From Xenopus tropicalis (lineage: Eukaryota; Chordata; Amphibia; Anura; Pipidae), in NCBI RefSeq assembly GCF_000004195.4, contig NC_030677.2:46873142-46937141 (forward strand): a stretch of 64,000 bases of DNA, given 5' to 3'. A program made the translations under genes and the position numbers. Below the pieces are notes generated by a model. It saw only the letters and a list, made by a program, of their open reading frames with translations, was not told the origin of the DNA and searched no databases. This document shows positions 56,460 through 64,000 of this stretch, piece after piece. Numbering within the stretch: the first letter of the stretch is position 1; the number at the start of each line of letters is the position of its first letter.

Positions 56460-57230
56460 TTCTCTTTTATGGTCATATTGACTTGAGCACAAGCCAGGAA
56501 TCTGATAATTCAATGAGCAATATTGATAAAATAGTGATTGCTTGATTATCCACTACCTAAGGGTGTGTAAGTCACATATCGTAACATCACCTTTCAGTGT
56601 GTCATAGAACACAACCTTATTGATTGTTGGTACTAGTGTGATTTGAACACCTGTTTGGTGTGGTGGTGATGGTGGTGAAATTGTTAGCATACCACTACTT
56701 ACTTCACTTAAAAGAGCATGTTTACTTTTTTAATGCTGACCCAAATGCTTTAACTAAATTAATGCCAAGCAGTTATCTTATTACTAGTTATACTAACAGA
56801 AAGTGGTCTGTGATTGCAGTATAGTCTTCCAGCTAACAGCTGGATAGAAAGGATAGACTTAACTGGAGGCTATTTAGAACAGATTTTTGGCTGATGGACC
56901 CAGCTGGCATGTATATTGTTATTATTATTCTAAATCTGCTATATATTGTGTCTGGTTAAATCCCCTTGGTAGTATTTGAAAGTATTCTCACAAGCAAAAG
57001 AAATAGAAATAGATCAAAACTAGAATATTTTACATGGTATAAATCTTCAATTGTCAATATAACCATTTTCTTTTCACAATACATTTGTAGCTAAACTTGA
57101 GCTCTCTCTCTCTCTGAAGTGCATATTCAAACAACCTCTGACTATGCGCAGTGTTTCTGGGAGTTGATAGCATGGGTGGAATGCCTGCAAAGCTTATACT
57201 AGACCTAGTAGTTCATACCCACCGAGCAGA
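56460..57230. other. Unannotated sequence
   Basis: No gene is recognised. There are short GGTGGT and CTCTCT runs near 56660 and 57105. Confidence 0.4.
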
Positions 57231-57418
57231 AGTATGGGATCTCTTATCTAGAAGCTCAATAACCAGAAATATTTGAATTATAGGGAAAAAAATACATTGT
57301 TTTTTAAATGATTTCCTTGTTCTCTTTAATAATAAGACAGTACTTCGCACTTGTAAGAAACCATTATCCAGAAAAGCCCAGGTCCCAAGCGTTCCAGATA
57401 ATAGGTCCTATACCTGTA
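57231..57418 (+). mobile_element. TACAGGTATGGGATCC-family MITE, short copy
   Basis: AGTATGGGATCTCTTATCTA at the left and CAGATAATAGGTCCTATACC then TGTA at the right are inverted. GCCCAGGTCCCAAGCGTTCC is shared with the 13091 and 57995 copies. It has an internal deletion. Confidence 0.65.
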
Positions 57419-57994
57419 CTATTAACTGGTCTCCCGTTTAAAACAAACTCTGGATTGGTTGCTAACTATATCAATAACAACTACACTGTATATAACCTTA
57501 ACCAAAACATACAAACAATACCTACAGTATTATAAAATGAATCCTAATACATCCTTCAGTTTGGTAATTATACGTCTGTTTATATTACTACATTGAATAA
57601 TATCTGAAAACACTAAATCAGTTGAATATGCTATACCTTCTAGCAATCATTTAAACAGTAAAATAGCAATATATGTATCAAAATTACTAGGTTTTATTTT
57701 GCACACTAAACTAAACAATGGAATTTATCTTCTACACAGAGTCTTTTCTGATGGGTCAGAGGAATTTAATTTTAGAATAAAATATTTTAATGCATATCAT
57801 AGTTCATAAGTGTTGGAAGACAAGCTTTACCATTTGATAGATACCGTTTGAACTTACCAATATGGATTTGCATAAGAATTAGTTATTGGACATGACTTGA
57901 AGATCTGCAAATGCCATAAATATATTCAAAGGACACTCATTATTAATATTGTGCCTGTAGCAAATAATTAACAATTTCTATGTTGTAAAACTAG
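57419..57994. other. Unannotated sequence
   Basis: Nothing is recognised. Confidence 0.4.
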
Positions 57995-58614
57995 TACAGG
58001 TATGGGATCCGTTATCCGGAAACCCATTATCCAGAAAGTTCCAAATTACGGAACAGTTGTCTTTGATTGTACTTGTACTTGATCCCAACTAAGAAAAAGG
58101 GGGAGATTTATTTAGACACGAACGCTCGGAGCATTCATCCGAACGCTCGGAGCATTCATCCGAACACTCCGAGCGTATTTTTGCGTTTTTTTTCGCATTT
58201 GCGCAACTTTTTTGTACGCCCGTGCGACTTTTTCGTGCGCTTGTGTGCCTTTTTCGAACACTTGCGCAAAAAATTCGGATAGGTTCTGCCGCTGTTTACA
58301 ATCGTTCGGTACGAAAATTTCATGCGATATTATCATGACTAATACGATTTTATCGTAAGCATTTTCGTGATATTTGTGATCTTCAGAAATTATCGTACCC
58401 AATCCAAATTTTTCCCATTCGGGATTCGAACTCGTGTTTTAATGAATCGGCCCCATTGTCAATCCTTACTGGAGGCAAAACAATCCTATTGGGTTTATTC
58501 AACATTTAAATGATTTTTTAGCAGACTTGGTATGGAGATCCAAATTACGGAAAGATCCCTTATCTGGAAAACCCCAGGTCCCAAGCATTCTGGATAATAG
58601 GTCCCATACCTGTA
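57995..58614 (+). mobile_element. TACAGGTATGGGATCC-family MITE with a nested MITE
   Basis: TACAGGTATGGGATCCGTTA and AGGTCCCATACCTGTA are well-kept terminal inverted repeats. Without the nested insertion (58099-58454) it aligns with the uninterrupted copy at 13091-13404: CTTGATCCCAACTAAGA before the insert and AATCCTTACTGGAGGC after it. Confidence 0.85.
58099..58454. mobile_element. Harbinger-like MITE nested in the TA-type MITE
   Basis: It starts GGGGGAGATTTATTTAGACA and ends TTTTAATGAATCGGCCCC. It is a close relative of 3415-3715 (CGCTCGGAGC, CGGTACGAAAATTTCATG and GATTCGAACTCGTG). The word CGAACGCTCGGAGCATTCAT occurs twice in tandem at its left. No exact 3-bp duplication survives. Confidence 0.75.
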
Positions 58615-59753
58615 CAGCAAATAAAGGGCATAAATTCTTCTTTTAAAACTTGGCTTGGGCTATACTTGGCATAGTCTGTGCTTTAGCTATTTTTGGGCTT
58701 GGGTGCATTTGTACATGCAGAAGGTTCTCTAGCTATTACAGGAGACCTAACATTAAAAATTCTAGACATGGTTGCATCATCAGTTACATTGGCTGAACAA
58801 AAATGGACACTGTAATAATTAAGAACAGCATGTTTTTTTGCAGCAGAGTTATCGTGTCTTTTGGCATGGGAAATGTTTTGGTTTAAATGTGTGCCCTATC
58901 ACTTTGCAAGGTTTCATTTGTGGGGCTTTCTATGACCCTAAAGGTCCTAACAACATTATGGAAGCTTGCATATAACTGCCTAAAACTATGGAGATGCCTC
59001 TCAAGGTTAGAAAGTATCAACATTTATATGACTGAAATAATAAGTCCAACAGCATCATGTTTTTGTCTAATTATTTTCTCATAGGCTTTTTGTTTCTTGC
59101 ATTTAATATGGAGTGTTGTTGAATTTTAGTCATAGATAGCATAGGTCTTATCAAACTCCTCTATGCTGACGCTCAGTTGACGAAATGGTTATTTGTATAT
59201 TGATTTACAGCATTATTTTTAACCATGAATATGTGGGATAGCTAGTTTTGTCATGTCTATAAGAATAGACCTGCTCCCCTGTATGTGATTGATATTTTAA
59301 ACTGCTCAATATATACTTTGGGGAAAAAAAAAGTTCTTTACAATACTGTGAAGAGAAACCTGTCTCTGGGAATTTTAATTGGATTGTTGATCAAGCCTTT
59401 TCTAGTAACTGTCCTATCTGCACAAAATAATTTTATTTTCTTCTCTGCTTCTTAATTTTTTTCTAAATTGAATCCAAAGGCAGAAGTGGACCTGCCAAGA
59501 AGAGTCTCATTGTAAACTACTGCTTTAGTAAATTGAATACAGATCGGAAGAGTGATACTTTCATAGCATGTTTTAACAGTCCACCCAAGCTTTAATTATT
59601 GCTTAATGTCTTGCTCTTAGAGAACAGTCCAAAGTTTTGAATTTGGTTTGTGAACAAATAGGGAATTACAAAGAACAATGTCTATTTCATCTATTGATAG
59701 CCTCTGTTTGAAGTATTATTTGGTTTTATAAATTAACTAAAGGGCATATATAC
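58615..59753. other. Unannotated, repeat-poor sequence
   Basis: No mobile-element signature or gene is recognised. The 65-codon frame at 58887-59084 has no domain. Confidence 0.4.
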
Positions 59754-59761
59754 CTTTACAG

Positions 59762-60188
59762 CAGGGGTCTCAAACTCGCCGCCCGCGGGCCATTTGCGGC
59801 CCTCGGTACAATATTTTGTGGCCCGCACCAACGCCTTCTCAAATGCAATGAATGGATCGCGATTTTTATTGCGATTCAAGGGATAATGCAAGGCACGGCG
59901 GGCGGGAGCTGCTGATTGCGGAAATTACGTTATGCCATCATAACAGTTACTATGGGAAGACGTTCTGTGTGCACAATTAGCTCCTTAGCAGCTAATTGTG
60001 CACACAGAACATCTTCCCATAATAACGGTTATGATGGCATAACGTCATTTCCGCAATCAGCAGCTCCCGCCCGCCGTGCCTTGCATTATCCCTTGAAAGC
60101 CAATTTTTTGTGAAATCCCTTATGCGGCCCAGCCTCATCCTGACTTTGCCTCCTGCGGCCCCCAGGTAAATTGAGTTTGAGCCCCCTG
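59762..60188. mobile_element. hAT-like element with exact 8-bp duplication and long palindromic core
   Basis: It starts CAGGGGTCTCAAACTCG and ends GAGTTTGAGCCCCCTG. CTTTACAG is exact at 59754-59761 and 60189-60196. The core arms 59876-59982 and 59990-60096 are about 107-bp near-perfect reverse complements around a 7-bp loop (CCTTAGC). Sub-terminal GCGGCCC words recur on both sides. CpG-rich arms (GGCACGGCGGGCGGGAGC) stand out from the AT-rich surroundings. It is non-autonomous; the 65- and 84-codon frames are readings of the palindrome. Confidence 0.9.
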
Positions 60189-60196
60189 CTTTACAG

Positions 60197-61469
60197 GGTG
60201 CAAGTGTTTTATGTACTAATAGGTAAACAATTGCACCCATCAGCATTCATTATATACAGCACTTGCACTGGGCAGAGCTGCTAGGCTCCATACCCTTGTT
60301 GCACTAGAACCTTTGATAGCATATCCAGAGGTACAGTACAGGGTCTGCATACACATTAATTTCATAGGTGTTCATATGTGTTCTTGTAAATTGACACAAG
60401 TATGGTATGTCCAAGTTAACACACCCAATATCTGGCTTAATATATCAAGGTCAAGGGCAAATGTTGCACCTACATAATAATAATTAACAAAGATTTGTTT
60501 CTATTCATCTATAACAGGAGCAAGGTGCTATATTTTTTTTCAAATAAGAACTTGTAATTGCTGGGAAATAAAGCACTATTTTTTGCACTTTTCCGCCTGC
60601 CCCAGGTTCCTTAATGAGCCCTCTAGTGTATGTTCTTCAAACAATATTCTCTATTACAGATGTCATTCCTAATAATACAATCCTTTAACCTGTTGTTCTT
60701 TCCTACCTCCTTTGTACCATTCCAAAACAGCATGTAATGTTTCTCTAAATTACTCTGAAAACTAGAGTTGTGGGATGATGAATTTGTGCATATTTAACAA
60801 TATTTTTTTTTACTCTTTTTGAACTGAAGAACATATTGTGCCTTTGGGCGAAAAATAAGCAATTTTCAGCTAATTGTATTCCAGGTGCCATGTCACCCAA
60901 GCCAACTGTACTCTCAGTCATTTAACATCCATGTCTTGCAGTTAAATCAAAAATAGTATATAAGCTTTTTTTCTTTTTTCTTTATCATACAAAATTGCTA
61001 TTGCAGATACCAAATATTCATGCTGTTTTGGGCTCAGAGATGCCTTTGGTGTGCAATGCCACACTTCAAAGCAGTATTTTGACACATTTCATCTTAAAGT
61101 GTTTCATTTTTAGCCTTTAGGTGCAGGTAAGTTTATAACTTAGTCCAAAAGTTAAACTGTTTTGAAAATAAGGAAAATGAACTCCATATGTCTCTCAGTC
61201 TTGTTTCCAGGTAACTGAAAAAAATGTTATCAAAAGGAAGTCATTGAATCAGCATTACAAATTGCTCAAAATGAAACTTTCAAAGAAGCTGTTTTTAATA
61301 TTAGGTTAATTCTGAATGTAATGTTATTAAATGCATTGCTTTAATCATTTGTTAAGCAGTAAGACTGAAAAATGGCCACTATACCTACTTTTTACATTCT
61401 GAATTCACTTACAGTTTCTGTTTTAAATAAAATACCATTGTTTTCCCATTCTCCAGCTACAACTATATT
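60197..61469. other. Unannotated AT-rich sequence
   Basis: No gene or clear repeat is recognised. Confidence 0.4.
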
Positions 61470-62127
61470 TTAAAGGGATTATTTCATGGCAAAACATGTT
61501 TTGTTTTACAAAATGCATCAGTTAATAGAGCAAACCTTTTTTTATATTAACTTTGAAATGTGTCATGGGGCTAGCCATATCTTAGTTTCCCAGTTGCCTT
61601 TAGCCATGTGACTTGTGCTCTGAGAAACTTCAGTCACTGCAGCACTGCAAATGGAGGTAATGCCACCCCCTCCCTCCCCCCTAGTAAAACAATGGAAAGG
61701 TAAATAGGAGAAAAGCACTCAATAGTGAAAGTCCAAGTCCCAAGTAACAGAAACAATAGCTTAGCTGAAAGAACTACACTTATGTGTAGCACTGGCTCCT
61801 TTTGAAAGCTCAGACTCAGGCACAATACACTTAGGGGTATATTTATCATGCTGTGTAAAAAGTGGAGTAAAACATCACCGGTGATGTTGTTCATAGCAGC
61901 CAATCAGATGCTTATTCATTGGCCTTGGCAACATCACCGGTAATGCTTCACTCCACTTTTTACACAGCATGATAACTATACCCCTTGGTGCCTACACACC
62001 AATATTACAGCTAAAAAAAAAATACATTTGTTGGTTCAAGAATAAAATGGTGGAATTATTTGCTGTGTACATAGTGTAATTTAGTAATAAAAACTATACC
62101 ATAAAAATCATGACAGAATCCCTTTAT
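61470..62127 (+). mobile_element. TTAA T2-like MITE with a nested MITE
   Basis: TTAAAGGGATTATTTCATGG at 61470 pairs with ATCATGACAGAATCCCTTTA at the right (the TTAA is decayed there). The left half is closely related to 23965-24420. A palindromic MITE (61834-61984) lies inside. Confidence 0.75.
61834..61984. mobile_element. Short palindromic MITE (TTTATCATGCTGTGTAAAAA family), nested
   Basis: GGGGTATATTTATCATGCTG at the left and CAGCATGATAACTATACCCC at the right. The internal arms AAAAAGTGGAGTAAAACATC and GCTTCACTCCACTTTTTACA are inverted, with ACATCACCGGT repeated in each arm. TTA lies to the left and TTG to the right. Confidence 0.8.
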
Positions 62128-63152
62128 CCACTTGAACTACTCCGACAACCATATTGTAGTATTATAAAACATAATTATAAAAAAAAGGAAATGTCCTAGC
62201 AACTGTAGGCTGTAACCAGAGCTCTAAATTTATTTCATTGTGGTGTGATTCAAATAATTGTGTTCAAATAATCCAGTTCCAAAAATACTTTCTCCTTGTG
62301 CAATATTATGATATCTTTTACACACTGTAGTAAAGGGAAAAGATTGCACATTTTTATTATTTTTGCAAAAAATATGCCCGCTTTATGAATGTCTTAAGTA
62401 GTACTGAACATTACTACATTGCTAAATGCATTTTTTTTATTTTTATTTTAATGTAATTGCCCTAATGCTGTTTATTGCATATTGTACTCTGGGGCCAAAA
62501 CTATTCTTCCAGCACATACCAGTGTTTCTGTTTGTTACATTTTTATAATGCTATTGAAAACTGAAATTTATCATAGTTCACAAAATCTATCAGCATAATT
62601 ATACCTGTTCTGCTCTTTTTCTCCTCTACATCAGTAACAGTTGTACTAATTTCTTTGGCCTGTTTTAACTTACCAAACTTATTTAACCCCCATAACATGC
62701 TTCCTCTTTTGTCCTTGATTATGTTTGAGGGGGAGTATATACTTATTTATACCTTATTTATATGTATTTTGTTATGTACAGTGTGACATGCTGACTGCCT
62801 GTACACATAATTTTGGGGGAATTAGCAATGGTAGGCAGGTATGCAGAGGATCAGGAGCATAGGAGACAGGGACACACATGTGACATCATGTTTTTTCCTC
62901 AAAAACATGATCCCAACATAAACATAACAGTCAGTTCATAAACAGTTTATCATACATGGTTATGATTTGTCCCTGCTTCAGGGCTCTCACCTTCCAGGGT
63001 AACTTTCACACTGGAACCTTTTTCTCACCATCCCCAATGGCTTTCATACACCCACAGTGACTCTCACACTCGTGAACACTCGGGCTACTCACTCTGCCCT
63101 GCTGTCTCTCCCCTACTGGGAAACCAGCTCACACCAGCCTCTGGCACACTTT
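62128..63152. other. Unannotated sequence
   Basis: 62128-62900 is plain AT-rich sequence. 62960-63150 is C-rich with CTCACAC words and may be related to the adjacent minisatellite. Confidence 0.4.
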
Positions 63153-63303
63153 GGGTTATATTTATCATGCTGTGTAAAAAGTGTAGTAAAACGTCACCAG
63201 TGAGGTTGCTCATAATCAGATGCTTTTCTTTGATTGGTTGCCCTGGGCAACATCATTGGTAATGTTTTACTCCACTTTTTACACAGCATGATAAATATAC
63301 TTA
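63153..63303. mobile_element. Short palindromic MITE (TTTATCATGCTGTGTAAAAA family)
   Basis: GGGTTATATTTATCATGCTG and CAGCATGATAAATATAC ends, with inner arms as in 61834-61984. It lies about 20 bp left of the 41-bp array. Confidence 0.75.
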
Positions 63304-63321
63304 TCCTTATACTTATCCTTG

Positions 63322-64000
63322 CAGTGGCAGGCAGCACCCCCAGCCTCTCTGGGAGTTCCTCACACAGGCAGGCAGCACCCCCGGCCCCTCTGGGAGTTCC
63401 TCACACAGTCAGGCAGCACCCCCAGCCCCTCTGGGAGTTCCTCACACAGTCAGGCAGCACCCCAGCCCCTCTGGGAGTTCCTCACACAGACAGACAGCCC
63501 CCCAGCCCATCTGGGAGTTCCTCACACAGGCAGACAGCCCCCCAGCCCCTCTGGGAGTTCCTCACACAGTCAGGCAGCACCCCCAGCCCCTCTGGGAGTT
63601 CCTCACACAGTCAGGCAGCACCCCCAGCCCCTCTGGGAGTTCCTCACACATGCAGGCAGCACCCCCAGCCCCTCTGGGAGTTCCTCACACAGTCAGGCAG
63701 CACCCCCAGCCCCTCTGGGAGTTCCTCACACAGTCAGGCAGCACCCCCAGCCCCTCTGGGAGTTCCTCACACAGTCAGGCAGCACCCCCAGCCCCTCTGG
63801 GAGTTCCTCACACAGTCAGGCAGCACCCCCAGCCCCTCTGGGAGTTCCTCACACAGTCAGGCAGCACCCCCAGCCCCTCTGGGAGTTCCTCACACATGCA
63901 GGCAGCACCCCCAGCCCCTCTGGGAGTTCCTCACACAGTCAGGCAGCACCCCCAGCCCCTCTGGGAGTTCCTCACACATGCAGGCAGCACCCCCAGCCCC
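63322..64000 (+). repeat. 41-bp GC-rich minisatellite, running past the window end
   Basis: About 16.5 units of GGCAGCACCCCCAGCCCCTC then TGGGAGTTCCTCACACAGTCA, period 41 bp. Early units are more variable (a 40-bp unit, and CAGACAGCCCCC variants at 63488-63540) than later ones. A CATGCAGG variant occurs at 63649, 63895 and 63977, that is 246 and 82 bp apart (six and two units). The array is cut by the window edge, so its size is unknown. Confidence 0.95.

Noticed and set aside
1..64000. tRNA, rRNA or snRNA genes
   Set aside because: I noticed no A-box/B-box pair with cloverleaf potential and no recognisable rRNA or snRNA sequence on either strand by eye; a covariance-model scan would be decisive.

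Overview
The window looks like a non-coding stretch of a frog genome, most likely Xenopus. I infer this from a CR1-clade LINE with frog-style 3' repeats, L2 LINE tails, and a very dense load of small cut-and-paste elements: TTAAAGG-ended T2/Kolobok-like MITEs with TTAA target duplications, 3-bp-duplication Harbinger-like MITEs with GGGG...CCCC ends, and hAT-like MITEs with 8-bp duplications. The base composition is AT-rich. I cannot tell X. tropicalis from X. laevis. I found no convincing host exon, tRNA, rRNA, CRISPR array or prokaryotic gene. Nearly all open frames are short chance ORFs or readings of repeats. The only protein-coding content I can defend is retrotransposon-derived.

Layout. 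1-14 kb: mostly plain AT-rich sequence with scattered MITEs, including three hAT-like copies (5573, 9266, 12754), a nested TTAA element (3184-3972) and a strikingly palindromic TTAA element (9710-10060). 14.2-15.5 kb: a MITE whose internal 52-bp segment has expanded to about 18 tandem copies. 16-27 kb: plain sequence, an hAT-like copy with an exact 8-bp duplication (22496-22767), a TTAA element (23096-23619) and a repeat-poor block (about 24.6-26.4 kb). 27.4-29.4 kb: an old antisense CR1 fragment interrupted by an hAT-like MITE and by an L2 3' end. 30-34 kb: palindromic elements and a polypyrimidine 34-bp minisatellite with a 204-bp higher-order repeat. 35-47 kb: further MITEs, a 387-bp composite tandem duplication (42.7-43.4 kb) and repeat-poor blocks. 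47.8-51.95 kb: a near full-length sense CR1 retrotransposon. 52-62 kb: further TTAA, TA and hAT-like elements, several nested. 63.3-64 kb: a 41-bp minisatellite running off the window end.

The CR1 copy carries ORF1 (coiled coil plus SGNH/GDSL-esterase-like domain) and ORF2 (apurinic-type endonuclease plus reverse transcriptase with FADD intact). Each ORF has one apparent small frameshift, yet the domain motifs are well kept, so it looks fairly young but is probably dead. At the ORF1/ORF2 junction the last sense codons before the ORF1 stop form T TTA AAC in the correct phase. A 7-nt spacer and a G-rich tract follow, and ORF2 has no ATG upstream of its endonuclease domain. This is the arrangement expected for programmed -1 frameshifting and is the most interesting single observation here. 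The second theme is MITEs as seeds or neighbours of minisatellites.
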